Assembly: GCA_002067205.1 (NCBI GenBank) | Contig: MVQL01000173.1 | Location: 1-51,345, forward strand | Direction: 5' to 3' | Length of the DNA: 51,345 bases | Source: Pelotomaculum sp. PtaB.Bin104 | Lineage (GTDB): Bacteria; Bacillota; Desulfotomaculia; Desulfotomaculales; Pelotomaculaceae | Part shown: piece after piece, positions 8,568-17,188 of the stretch | Layout of the letters: each line of letters starts with the position of its first letter | Position numbering within the stretch: position 1 is the stretch's first letter | Notes under the pieces: generated by a model | Seen by the model: the letters and a program-made list of their open reading frames with translations, nothing else | The model's database searches: none | Told to the model about the DNA's origin: nothing | Position numbers and translations under genes: made by a program

Positions 8568-9686
8568 CTATATTATAAAGCTTTTCACGTCTTTGTGAAC
8601 TCCTTTAACATCTAATATATGCACAGCATAAGCGATGCATGGGTCCATTGAGCGGACAATGCGGACCAGTTCATACGGGTTATCTGGATCTTTAACCATG
8701 GTTCCCATTAGGGCTTGTTCCATCGGCTCCAGCTGTCCCTGGTCATCCCGCGGCCCGGCGTTCCAGGTGGTTGGCACCACTGCCTGGTAGTTTTCAATAC
8801 GGTAATTTTTAATTACAATCCAATGTCCTAAGGCACCACGCGGGCCTTCGTGCAACCCCATCCCAGCGCCTTCTTTGGGAACATTGTACAGGGCAAAAGT
8901 CGGCTGGCCAGGGACCAACTGATCGAGCCAGTCTGACATGGCACGAGAAACCTGGGTTAACTCCAAAGCGCGGGCAAAATGCCGGCCGAGCACTGAAAAG
9001 GCCTTGTCCCCCAGACCAACCACATCTTTTTGACCGGCAACCCACTGGCGGGCTAGTGGCCCTACCTCGAAGGGCGTTCTATCGTAGCGTGGCGATTTCA
9101 GCCAGGAGTAAGCGCCGCTCTTGCCCGGAGCAGGTACAGTTGCCCCCTCTCCAGGATATCTATCGGTTGAGCTGTCCTCAAACCACGCATACTTAACCTG
9201 CTCGGTAATCTTTTTCCTGTCAACTGTAATAATTTTACCGTCTTTATAGGCGCCTCTTTTAAAGAACTGCTTCTGCCCGTCTGAGTCATCTTCATCGGTC
9301 AGCCTGAGGCCGTCGCAGGAGAGCAGGTTTTTACAGCCCGCTCCGGTACTGAAGCCGTCATCTCCATAGACTTTAGCTACGGCCAGAACATCCGGTATAT
9401 ATACGTTATCGATAAATGCAGTAATTTCCTGAAGGTATTCTCTAAATTGGGCGATTTTTTCGGGGGTTACCACTTCCGTCACCCCACCGGCGGTAAACGC
9501 TGTCACGTGGGGCATTTTGGCACCAAAAATTGCAAGCATTTCCTGGGCTTTTTTGCGAATTGTCAAAGCCTGGATATAATGTTCAACCGCTTTGTCATTT
9601 ACTTCTTTGGGCAGGCGGTAGTCTCCCTCATAGCGGGGTATAAAAGATGCTGCATCAGGTCCCTTAACATAATCTAAAGCAGACAT
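8568..9686 (-). pseudogene. [NiFe]-hydrogenase large subunit, N-terminally truncated relic
   Basis: The 372 residues match the C-terminal two thirds of a group 1 [NiFe]-hydrogenase large subunit. Characteristic stretches are YRLPKEVND, FGAKMPHVTAF, GAYSWLKSPRY, EVGPLARQW and GPRGALGHW. The N-terminal part that carries the first nickel motif (RxCGxC) is absent: the frame begins at MSALDYVKG, where the family normally continues from HxYHLxALDYV. The C-terminal motif, normally DPCxxCxxH, reads DPCIAYAVH, so the second cysteine (a Ni-Fe bridging ligand) is tyrosine (TAT for TGT). No small-subunit gene is present. No plausible RBS is seen. It cannot form a normal active site, so I call it a decaying relic of a deleted structural operon. 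Confidence 0.85.
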
Positions 9687-10057
9687 TTTATCTCTATGAA
9701 TTCTAGTTAATGCTCATTAATTAAATATGCAAGCTTCATACCGCTAGTTTTCTATTAAATATTCTAAAAGAAATATTCTCCCTCCCAAGTCAATCGTATT
9801 TGTAATTGTAAAATTACCTCAAAAAGTATTGATATAATGAGTAGAGTTTTATAAGTAGAATGCTTTTTTACTCTTGTTAATGATGTTCTACTCAACTAGA
9901 AATATTTAATACTCATGTCCGGTTATCATACACTGTTGCGATCATGTACAAACAAATTATTTTAGTACATTTTCTTTAACATCTTTGCTTGAGATGTTCT
10001 GGAATGTTAACCACTTAAACACCTTGCATCGGAATAGAAGATATTTTTCCCTAATAA
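9687..10057. other. AT-rich leader, no gene seen
   Basis: Between the hydrogenase relic and the upstream terminator hairpin lie about 370 AT-rich bases with stops in all frames of useful length. I see no remnant of the missing RxCGxC-encoding part or of a small subunit. Confidence 0.6.
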
Positions 10058-10098
10058 CTAAGAAAACTTTGTTCCTCCATTATGGAGGACAAAGTTTT
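10058..10098 (-). terminator. Terminator hairpin after Moco-like RNA A
   Basis: On the minus strand AACTTTGTCCTCCA pairs with TGGAGGAACAAAGTT (one bulged A, loop TAA), followed by TTCTTAGTT. The stem is about 14 bp. It lies between the riboswitch-like RNA and the hydrogenase relic, so it can serve as an attenuator. The trailing T-run is imperfect. Confidence 0.7.
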
Positions 10099-10165
10099 AC
10101 ACTAGCCACCAAAGCCAATTACTTCACAGCATTGCGCCGTACAAGCAATATGAGCTTGATTTACG

Positions 10166-10283
10166 CTACAATAAAACTATGTTCTCCTTTCCGCGATGGG
10201 AGGCATAGCCGTTTCCGGATATACCCTTCAGACCAGGAAACCGTTCATTCGTCAGGTAACCAGGTTCGGAGATTGCCTATTAG
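10166..10283 (-). ncRNA. Moco/Tuco-like riboswitch A (diverged)
   Basis: On the minus strand the RNA contains CUCCGAACCUGG...GGUUUCCUGGU, a P4-like hairpin GGUAUA/UAUGCC with loop GGAAAC, then GCCUCCCAUCGCGGAAAGGAG. The GCCUCCC-N5-GGAAAGG core and the flanking stems match my recollection of the molybdenum-cofactor riboswitch (RF01055; E. coli moaA leader has GCCUCCCGUAUCUGGAAAGG). The loop of P2 is short with no P3, as in the tungsten-cofactor variant. P2 has U.U mismatches, so this copy may be decaying. It is closely related to the copy at 17043-17158. Confidence 0.72.
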
Positions 10284-10342
10284 AATATGACGAGATTAAT
10301 TCACTATAATTACTTTATTTCCTCCTATGTTAAAAAAAAATT

Positions 10343-10816
10343 TTAAATAATTTTCATCTCTTGTTTAATTAATTGTAGCAGCCGGGGCAAAACAGATTTA
10401 ACTTCAGGTGAAAGTTGATTACAATAGCCAATCTTCTCGGGCTGTATGCCAAAGACAACAGTTGGCGGCAACTTCCCCAGCTTTTTTGCCGTTAGCAGCA
10501 CCTCTTGCAGGCTTATGTCATGCAGGGATGCAATATGGTTGGATGAGATAGAAATTAATTCTTCCGCCGGCAGGCGAAAGATTGTACCGGGAACTTCACC
10601 GGCATCCATGCAGTCAATTATGATTGCTGAGCTAGCGTCTTCCAACCAAAACAATAGGTCCAGGCCCGCCGTACCCCCGTCGATAATTTCTACTGCGGGG
10701 CCAAGGGCCGCTTGTTCTTCTTGAAGTAAATTTATTGCGTGGATGCCCACGCCCTCATCACCAAGCAGTAAATTTCCAACGCCGATGATTAAAATTCTAT
10801 TATTACCTTCTAACAC
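10343..10816 (-). CDS. [NiFe]-hydrogenase maturation protease (HycI/HyaD family, peptidase M52)
   Basis: 157-residue endopeptidase that removes the C-terminal tail of the hydrogenase large subunit after nickel insertion. Visible are GVGNLLLGDEGVG (N-terminal, nickel-sensing Glu), IDCMDAGEVPG (Asp ligand) and SLHD (His ligand), the three metal-binding positions of the family. The gene is 12 bases after hypE, last in the hyp operon. Its substrate may be lost locally (the nearby large subunit is truncated) but could be encoded elsewhere. Confidence 0.94.
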   Translation of the reverse strand: MLEGNNRILIIGVGNLLLGDEGVGIHAINLLQEEQAALGPAVEIIDGGTAGLDLLFWLEDASSAIIIDCMDAGEVPGTIFRLPAEELISISSNHIASLHDISLQEVLLTAKKLGKLPPTVVFGIQPEKIGYCNQLSPEVKSVLPRLLQLIKQEMKII

Positions 10817-10828
10817 GACAGACCACCT

Positions 10829-11848
10829 TCAACAGATCCGGGGCAAGGGGGCCCCGGCCATCATGTTCAGCCTTCTTGTACCACCCAGCGCCGTTTTCAG
10901 AAAAACATTCCCCTCACCGGCCTGGATCTCACCAATAATAGCGGATTCTCCGGCGGACAGTTCTTCCTGCAAATAGCTTAACAACGCATCGGCCTCCGTA
11001 GCCGCCACCACCACCATAAATTTACCTTCGTTGGCTAGGTACAATGGATCTAGACCCAGTAAATTAGTTATCCCCCTGACACCTGCCTCAACGGGCAGGG
11101 CAGTCTCATTGAACCAGAAGTCGACCTTGGCTGACAGCGCTGTTTCTTTAGCATTGGTGGCCAGGCCGCCTCTGGTTAAATCCCGCATAAATTTTACACC
11201 GGGAAAGCGGCTTAAGATTTTTTTAATCATGCTGTTTAAGGGAGCGCAGTCGCTTACCACCTGGCTTTCCAGACCCAGCGACTCCCGCTGCAGCAATATG
11301 CTCAGCCCATGGTTGCCCAGGCATCCGTTAACCAGCACCTTGTCCCCAGGCCCCAGGCACTGGTACCCCAGGTTAACCCCAGGAAGCAAATAGCCAACAC
11401 CGGTGGTGGAAATAAAAATTTTATCCGCCTGCCCTCGGCCCACCACCTTGGTATCCCCGGCGATAATCCGCACACCCGCGTCCTTGCAGGTTTCAGCGAT
11501 GGAGGCAATGATCTTCTCCATGCTGCCTAGTGAAAAGCCTTCCTCAATGATAAAGGAAGCGGTCAGGTACAGCGGTTGCGCGCCACTAACCGCCAGGTCG
11601 TTGACCGTCCCGCAAACCGCCAGTTTGCCGATATCTCCGCCCGGGAAAAAAATCGGGTCGACCACAAAAGCGTCAGTGCTGATGGCCATCTGCCCGGAAT
11701 CAGCCTGGAACACTGCAGCGTCGGTCATCTGGTCCAGCAAATCATTGTTAAAATAACGTAAAAAATAATCCTGCAACAGCTGGTGGGTAAGCAGCCCTCC
11801 GTCACCATGGGCAAGTAGTATTAAATCGTCCTTTTTTTCATTGGTCAT
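10829..11848 (-). CDS. hypE: Hydrogenase maturation protein HypE
   Basis: AIR-synthase-fold ATPase that dehydrates the carbamoyl group on its C-terminal cysteine to a thiocyanate, giving the CN ligands of the NiFe site. The protein ends in PRIC, the required terminal Cys, and has the N-terminal LAHGDGG motif and GDTKVVGRG. I choose ATG 11848 (MTNEKKDD...), which has GAGGGAAG about 10 bases upstream and leaves 13 bases after hypD. A longer frame reaches back to 11887 inside hypD but has no better signal. Confidence 0.96.
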   Translation of the reverse strand: MTNEKKDDLILLAHGDGGLLTHQLLQDYFLRYFNNDLLDQMTDAAVFQADSGQMAISTDAFVVDPIFFPGGDIGKLAVCGTVNDLAVSGAQPLYLTASFIIEEGFSLGSMEKIIASIAETCKDAGVRIIAGDTKVVGRGQADKIFISTTGVGYLLPGVNLGYQCLGPGDKVLVNGCLGNHGLSILLQRESLGLESQVVSDCAPLNSMIKKILSRFPGVKFMRDLTRGGLATNAKETALSAKVDFWFNETALPVEAGVRGITNLLGLDPLYLANEGKFMVVVAATEADALLSYLQEELSAGESAIIGEIQAGEGNVFLKTALGGTRRLNMMAGAPLPRIC

Positions 11849-11861
11849 AGTTACACTTCCC

Positions 11862-12974
11862 TCAGACATTAACTTCAGTCCGCTCATATTGATAATAAGC
11901 TGCGCACGCGCCCTCTGAGGAAACCATGCAGGGCCCGACCGGGCTTAAGGGAGTACACGCCCGGGCAAATAATTTGCAATCAGCCGCGGTGATCTTGCCC
12001 TTCAGTACCTCACCGCAAGCACAGCCCTTGGGTGGCAAGGATTCCGGTACTTGCACCGGGAACCTAACGGAAGCGTCAAAAGCGGCATAACTTTTACGGA
12101 TGGCCAGGCCACTTTGCGGCACCACACCAAAACCACGCCAGGCGGTATCTGCCGGCTCAAAAATTTCAGCCATGATTTCTTTTGCCTTCCGGTTTCCTTC
12201 CTCCCGGACCAGGCTCGCATACCCATTTATTGTCCGGCTCAGGCCCGCATTGGTTTGTTTTAATAAAATATAAATGGCCTGCAAAATTTCCACCGGTTCA
12301 AAGCCTGCCACCACGGCCGGTACCTTGTACTCAGCGGCGACAAAATCAAAAGCCTTTCTGCCTGTAATTGTACACACATGGCCCGGCAGGAGCAGTCCGT
12401 CAATATGTAAGTCCGGGTCACTCAAGAGCACCCGCATTACCGGCGGCACCAGCTTGTGGACAGAAAAAACTGAATAGTTTTCTATACCCTGTTTTTTAGC
12501 TGCCGCAATACTTAACGCTATCCCCGGTGTTGTGGTTTCAAAGCCGACCCCTAAAAAGATAACTTCCTTTTGTGGATACCTGGCCGCAAAGGCCACAGCA
12601 TCCATTGGTGAATAAAAAATCTCCACCCGGGCGCCGCGGGCCCGCTCCACCTCTAAAGACGTTTTTGTCCCGGGCACCCGCAGCATATCACCAAAGGTCG
12701 CGATAACCACCCCGGGCTGCCCGGCCATAGCAATAATCTTGTCGATATCCTGCTGGTCGGTAACACAAACCGGGCAACCTGGCCCGCTTCTTAAGTCCAG
12801 GCTCCCGGCTAGTAAACTCTTAATGCCGCTTTTGGCAATGGCCATGGTATGAGTGCCACAAACTTCCATCAGTACAGGCCGCCGGTCCAGGCGCCGGGCT
12901 TCCTCTTCAGCCAGCGCGAGCAGTCTGGACAGCACTTTATTGCTGGCGTCCGTTTCCTGTCCCTCAATCAGCAT
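11862..12974 (-). CDS. hypD: Hydrogenase maturation protein HypD
   Basis: 370-residue scaffold on which the Fe(CN)2CO unit is built with HypC. Motifs: EVCGTHTMAI, GPGCPVCVT and the C-terminal Fe-S cluster region with CACGEVLKG and the later cysteines of ARACTPLSPVGPC. The start ATG at 12974 has GGGAGGAG upstream and overlaps the hypC end by 11 bases, consistent with coupled translation of the HypC-HypD complex. Confidence 0.97.
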   Translation of the reverse strand: MLIEGQETDASNKVLSRLLALAEEEARRLDRRPVLMEVCGTHTMAIAKSGIKSLLAGSLDLRSGPGCPVCVTDQQDIDKIIAMAGQPGVVIATFGDMLRVPGTKTSLEVERARGARVEIFYSPMDAVAFAARYPQKEVIFLGVGFETTTPGIALSIAAAKKQGIENYSVFSVHKLVPPVMRVLLSDPDLHIDGLLLPGHVCTITGRKAFDFVAAEYKVPAVVAGFEPVEILQAIYILLKQTNAGLSRTINGYASLVREEGNRKAKEIMAEIFEPADTAWRGFGVVPQSGLAIRKSYAAFDASVRFPVQVPESLPPKGCACGEVLKGKITAADCKLFARACTPLSPVGPCMVSSEGACAAYYQYERTEVNV

Positions 12975-13191
12975 CCAAAATCTCCTCCCACAGCCCCAGA
13001 GTTACTTGAGCATCTTGCCGTTCTATTTTTCCAATCGCGTATCCCGCATGCACCATTAGGTAATCCCCGGGGGTGATTTCTTCATCGATTAGTTCAATAC
13101 CAATTTTTTGCCGCACACCAAAGCTCTCCACTACTGCCCACTGCTCCACCAGATCTAGAGACACCACCTTGCCCGGTATACCTAAACACAT
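12964..13191 (-). CDS. hypC: Hydrogenase maturation chaperone HypC
   Basis: HypC/HupF chaperone that carries the Fe(CN)2CO moiety with HypD and delivers it to the large subunit. The start at ATG 13191 gives MCLGIPGKV, placing the essential Cys at position 2, and AGGAGG lies upstream. A GTG at 13203 is in frame but would bury the Cys and overlap the RBS. The protein is 75 residues. The gene overlaps the hypF end by about 10 bases and the hypD start by 11. Confidence 0.96.
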   Translation of the reverse strand: MCLGIPGKVVSLDLVEQWAVVESFGVRQKIGIELIDEEITPGDYLMVHAGYAIGKIERQDAQVTLGLWEEILDAD

Positions 13192-15521
13192 TTTTCTAGC
13201 CACCTCCTGTGCGCGATCATTACCTGGCCTAGAGCAATCCCACCGTCATTGGCCGGGACCTGCCGGTGATACAACACTTTAAACCCGCGGGCGCCCAATA
13301 CCTCTTTAGCGGCTCGAAAGAGAAACCGGTTCTGCCAAACACCACCGCTAAAGACAACCTTTCTTAGACCGGTGGCGGCAGATACCCGCTCTACTGCATC
13401 AACAATCATACTCACAATAGTCATGTGAAATCTAGCTGAAATTAATTCCACTGGCTCTCCTGCTAAACGGTCAGCAATTATGCCTGCAATCATTGGGCCT
13501 GGCCGGATTTCCTCCCCGGCAATGTCATAGGGATAGGGGCAAACCCCAACGTCAGCCGCGGACTCCATAACTGCCTCTCCCAACTCAACCGCTGCTTGTC
13601 CCTCATAGGTGCTTTCCAGACAAATTCCCAAAAGGGCAGACACAGCGTCAAAGAGCCGGCCGCAGCCTGAGGACAAAGGCGCATTAAAGCCTGTCTCAGC
13701 CATTTTAGTCACTATATTCAGTTCAATTGGGGAAACCTTATCCTTAAATACGCTATCGGCATGCTTCTTACCTGCCTCGCCTAAAAATGTCACCAAATAT
13801 CCCACTGCGCTGCGCCAGGTCTGCCGGATGGCCATCTCACCTCCAGGAAGCGGTACATAGGCAAGGTGAAAGTGCCGCAAAAAATCTTCATCGCTGCCGG
13901 TAAGGATTTCGAAGCCCCAGAGATGTCCGTCAGTGCCGTAACCGGTACCGTCCAGAATCACCCCGATGGCCTCTAATCTTCCCTCCCCGTTTTCGGCCAG
14001 GCAGCTGGCCAGGTGTGCATGGTGGTGCTGTACCGCCACATAAGACCGGGCCGGGATCTTGCGGGCCACCCTTGCGGAGGCGTAATCGGGATGGGCGTCA
14101 TAGGCGACGATTTCCGGGACCACCCCAATTAATTTTTGAAAGTTCAACAAACTGTTAAATAGGTTTTTTTCTCCCTCCAGGCTGTCTATCTCGCCAATGT
14201 AAGCGCTAAAAAAAGCCTGGTTTTTCTTTAACAGGCAAAAACTATTTTTCATCTCACCGCCCACACCCAAAATAACGGGGGCGTCTTTCGCGCAGGAAAC
14301 CGTTACGGGATGGGGCACATAGCCCCGTGAGCGGCGAAAAATATGTGTTTCCCCGTCGATCACCTGAGTAAGAGAATCGTCGCACCGGTTTATAATATCC
14401 CGGTTATGCCAGAGAAAACAGTCGGCAATCCGACCCAGCTCACTAAGGGCGCAGCGATTATCTTTAACAAGGGGCAACGTGCTGTAATTGCCGCTGGTCA
14501 TCACCAGCGCCTCAAAAGGACCGCTAAACAATAGATGGTGCAGCGGCGTGTAAGGCAGCATCACCCCCAGCGTCTTCAGTCCGGGCGCCAGATCTTCAGG
14601 CAGGCCCCAACTATTCTGTTCTGGCAGGAACTTTTTTCGCAAGATGACGATAGGCGCCTGGGGGGAAGTCAACAGCTTGATTTCATTTTCACTTGCCTCA
14701 CAATATTTTTGCACAGCTGCCGTATCTCGGCACATCACGGCAAAGGGCTTGGCGTCCCGCCCCTTGCGCCGGCGCAGGGCAGCTATGGCAGCCGGATTGT
14801 TGGCGTTACAGGTCAGGTGAAAGCCTCCCAGACTTTTTATGGCCAGAATTTTCCCGGCCTGCAAGAGGTTCCAGCATTGCTCCAGCCAGTTATCTTTACC
14901 GCCCAACCTTTCTCCATTGCAGCCCACCAACTCCAGCTGCGGGCCGCACTCCGGACAAGCAACCGGCTGGGCATGAAACCTTCGGTCGCCGGGCTTATGA
15001 TATTCCCGGGCGCAAGCAGCACACATGCCAAAAGAAGCCATTGAAGTTTTGGGACGGTCATAGGGGATTTCGTTTATGATCGTGAACCTGGGGCCACAAT
15101 TAGTGCAATTGGTAAACGGGTACGCGTAATGTCGGTCCAGCGGGTCAAATAGTTCCTTGACACAGGCCGGGCAGGTGCCTACATCCGGAGGCACCAGGGC
15201 GTCTATTTCCGTGCCGGGCCTGCTGCTTAAAATATCAAAGGCAGCATAGCCCAAAAGGGGCTCCTTTCTTAATTGAAAGTCGCTAATAACGGCAAGGCTG
15301 GGCGGGTTTTCTTTTAATTTATTGATAAAGTTTGCTACATTTTCTTCTTTACCCTCAGCCTCAATAATCACTCCCCGGCTGGAATTGAGCACACTTCCCT
15401 TAACACCCCAGGAACGGGCCAGGTTATAAACAAAGGGGCGGAAGCCCACCCCCTGAACCACACCCTGGATTAGGATGCGGTAATGAACTAATTTTTGTTC
15501 AGGAGCAGATTTTTTAGCCAC
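13182..15521 (-). CDS. hypF: Carbamoyltransferase HypF
   Basis: 779-residue enzyme that activates carbamoyl phosphate and transfers the carbamoyl group to the HypE C-terminal Cys. Domains in order: acylphosphatase (VVQGVGFRPFVYNLA, about residues 15-30), two zinc fingers (CPAC...CTNC and CAAC...CPEC), a YrdC-like domain (around 200-390) and the Kae1-like carbamoyltransferase domain with HHHAHLASCLAE and FSGGVWQN. All expected parts are present. Confidence 0.97.
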   Translation of the reverse strand: MAKKSAPEQKLVHYRILIQGVVQGVGFRPFVYNLARSWGVKGSVLNSSRGVIIEAEGKEENVANFINKLKENPPSLAVISDFQLRKEPLLGYAAFDILSSRPGTEIDALVPPDVGTCPACVKELFDPLDRHYAYPFTNCTNCGPRFTIINEIPYDRPKTSMASFGMCAACAREYHKPGDRRFHAQPVACPECGPQLELVGCNGERLGGKDNWLEQCWNLLQAGKILAIKSLGGFHLTCNANNPAAIAALRRRKGRDAKPFAVMCRDTAAVQKYCEASENEIKLLTSPQAPIVILRKKFLPEQNSWGLPEDLAPGLKTLGVMLPYTPLHHLLFSGPFEALVMTSGNYSTLPLVKDNRCALSELGRIADCFLWHNRDIINRCDDSLTQVIDGETHIFRRSRGYVPHPVTVSCAKDAPVILGVGGEMKNSFCLLKKNQAFFSAYIGEIDSLEGEKNLFNSLLNFQKLIGVVPEIVAYDAHPDYASARVARKIPARSYVAVQHHHAHLASCLAENGEGRLEAIGVILDGTGYGTDGHLWGFEILTGSDEDFLRHFHLAYVPLPGGEMAIRQTWRSAVGYLVTFLGEAGKKHADSVFKDKVSPIELNIVTKMAETGFNAPLSSGCGRLFDAVSALLGICLESTYEGQAAVELGEAVMESAADVGVCPYPYDIAGEEIRPGPMIAGIIADRLAGEPVELISARFHMTIVSMIVDAVERVSAATGLRKVVFSGGVWQNRFLFRAAKEVLGARGFKVLYHRQVPANDGGIALGQVMIAHRRWLEKCV

Positions 15522-15612
15522 ACGCTATCCCCCAACCAAGCTTAGCCTTATTTCTCAACTGTTCTGTTTTCAACTTTTAGCTAGTAGCGCGCTCGTAGTC
15601 CTAGAGGCTTTC

Positions 15613-16341
15613 TTAAAAGAGTTTGGTTCGCGCCATGATCTCCTTTAATTGCCCGGCAAAGCTTGTCCTTTTCAGCTTGTTCATATCCCCCAGGGCGTTT
15701 TCCAGATCAAGATCAAAATCTACCGACCCCAGAAAAGATGCCCCCATCATGGTCGCCTCATCCCTTACGGCAGAATTTTCACTTGTTTTCATATTTTCCA
15801 GCACACCCAACACCGGCTTACCAAGTTCCTGCAATACCTGCAACTCTTTTTTCATTACCGACAGGGCTACCAGGGACCGGGTCGTTACAACCAGAAATTC
15901 CACCCTTTTAATCAGGCGAATGGTATCCATCGCCGGGTCACCGATTCCCGGTGGCATATCAATAATCAGAAAATCCAGTTCATGCCACTGGGTAATCGCG
16001 AGCAGTTCAATGATGGCGTTGGACACTTCACTTCCGCGCAGCGGGGCGGGGTTGGCACCGGTAAAATAAATTATTGACATAAAGCTAATTCCATTTATTA
16101 CCGGGGGAACCAGGCCTTTTTCCTCGACCGGAAAAACATCTTGGATACCCAGAATCACATGCCCGGAAGGACCACAAAAGTCCAGGTCCAATAAACCCAC
16201 CTGGAAGCCCTGTTCAGCCAGGATCAGAGCCAGCACGGAGGCCGTTAAGCTCTTGCCGATGCCCCCTTTGCCACCTGATACGGCAATTATCCTCTTTACC
16301 TTTTCAAACCTTTTATCAATCACATTAAGTCTTGGATCCAT
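15613..16341 (-). CDS. hypB: Archaeal-type HypB: Mrp/MinD-family ATPase for nickel insertion
   Basis: 242-residue P-loop ATPase with the deviant Walker A GGKGGIGKS (about residues 23-31), GLLDLDFCGPSGHVILG and DFLIIDMPPGIGD. It lies in the hypB position between hypA and hypF, but it is not the bacterial G3E GTPase HypB. It closely resembles, from memory, the Thermococcus kodakarensis Mrp/MinD-type HypB that pairs with HypA for Ni delivery. The CxxC pair used by Mrp/ApbC Fe-S carriers is absent, which supports the HypB role over a general Fe-S scaffold. The start ATG overlaps the hypA stop by 1 base. Confidence 0.85.
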   Translation of the reverse strand: MDPRLNVIDKRFEKVKRIIAVSGGKGGIGKSLTASVLALILAEQGFQVGLLDLDFCGPSGHVILGIQDVFPVEEKGLVPPVINGISFMSIIYFTGANPAPLRGSEVSNAIIELLAITQWHELDFLIIDMPPGIGDPAMDTIRLIKRVEFLVVTTRSLVALSVMKKELQVLQELGKPVLGVLENMKTSENSAVRDEATMMGASFLGSVDFDLDLENALGDMNKLKRTSFAGQLKEIMARTKLF

Positions 16342-16754
16342 TATTTCTCACCCTCAATATATTCTATCCAAACTCCGCGGCCTTTGACTATTTCAAAATC
16401 AGGGCTGCCGCAGACAGGGCACCGCAAGTAGATATGGACCATCTCAGGTATAAAATGGATCGCTTCTGATTCGGACTCAGGCAATTTACCTGTTGCCTCG
16501 CTATAGGTCCATTCATTCCCACAAACCTTGCACTTTAAAAAACTTGGGTCAATATTTATTTCTACTCGATCAAAATCCATTTGAAGGACTGATGACTGCA
16601 TGATGTTTTCCAGGGCAAACTTAAATATATCCAGGTCTATTTGTTGCAATTCACCGATCATGATTTTAACTGCGGTAATCTCTTTTAATTTTTCTTTTTT
16701 AGCCTCTTCTATGATAGTGTCGATAACTGACTCCGCTAAAGCCCACTCATGCAT
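16341..16754 (-). CDS. hypA: Hydrogenase nickel incorporation protein HypA (long, archaeal-like)
   Basis: Nickel chaperone with the N-terminal MHEW (His2 Ni ligand) and a zinc site made by CKVC and CPVC. The two Cys pairs are 33 residues apart, against about a dozen in E. coli HypA. The total length (137) and the long zinc domain resemble the archaeal HypA that works with an Mrp-type HypB, encoded here as the next gene. First gene of the hyp operon, about 250 bases after the attenuator at 17006-17039; GGGGATG lies upstream of the ATG. Confidence 0.94.
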   Translation of the reverse strand: MHEWALAESVIDTIIEEAKKEKLKEITAVKIMIGELQQIDLDIFKFALENIMQSSVLQMDFDRVEINIDPSFLKCKVCGNEWTYSEATGKLPESESEAIHFIPEMVHIYLRCPVCGSPDFEIVKGRGVWIEYIEGEK

Positions 16755-17005
16755 TTTAACACATCCCCGCCTGATTTTTACTAAATAAATACCCTGGAAT
16801 TTTATTCAGAGAAAAGAAGCCCCTGATAAGTTTTTCCTGCCGCTTACAAAATTTATGCTCTAGATTTTTCTAAAATTTAGCACTGCTGACCAGCCTGCCC
16901 ATATCCGCTAACATAATGTACTAATTAAGGGCGCTAAGCCTGAAAAAACGATCTATTAACCCTAATGTCTTGTACCCTTAGGATGCTGACCTTGAAAGTT
17001 AGCCT

Positions 17006-17039
17006 ACAAAAAAGCTCTGCCCAAATAAAAGGACAAAGC
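17006..17039 (-). terminator. Intrinsic terminator (attenuator) before hypA
   Basis: On the minus strand GCTTTGTCC pairs with GGGCAGAGC (9 bp including G.U pairs, loop TTTTATTT) and is followed by TTTTTTGT. It lies only a few bases after the riboswitch-like RNA, the usual place of a transcription-termination expression platform. The remaining ~250 bases to hypA show no other feature. Confidence 0.85.
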
Positions 17040-17042
17040 ATT

Positions 17043-17158
17043 TATGCCGGTAAAGCCTTCCCCTTTCCACAATGGGAGGTGCACTCGTTTCCCAATACAC
17101 ATAAAGGCCAGGTAACCATACTTGGGTTAAGGTTGCCTGGCTCGGAGATAAGACCATT
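17043..17158 (-). ncRNA. Moco/Tuco-like riboswitch B, leader of the hyp operon
   Basis: Minus-strand RNA with CUCCGAGCCAGGCAACC...GGUUACCUGGC (P2, one C.A mismatch, 13-nt loop, no P3), a P4 hairpin (GUGUAUU with GAGUGCAC around GGGAAAC), and the core CACCUCCCAUUGUGGAAAGGGG. UGGU near the 5' end can pair with ACCG near the 3' end as P1. This fits the molybdenum/tungsten-cofactor riboswitch family as I remember it (RF01055). A strong terminator follows directly. It precedes hypA, and no molybdenum gene is in the window. Confidence 0.78.
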
Positions 17159-17188
17159 ATTTATTTCTACTAACCAAATAAAATTCCT

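Noticed and set aside
9687..9984. Missing N-terminal part of the hydrogenase large subunit in another frame
   Set aside because: No RxCGxC-like pattern or protein-like stretch was found upstream in any frame.
9985..10290. 101-residue plus-strand frame
   Set aside because: It lies antisense to the Moco-like RNA and terminator, has no RBS and no protein-like composition.
15613..16341. General Mrp/ApbC Fe-S carrier instead of HypB
   Set aside because: The C-terminal CxxC of Fe-S carriers is absent, and position and sequence pattern match the archaeal HypB.
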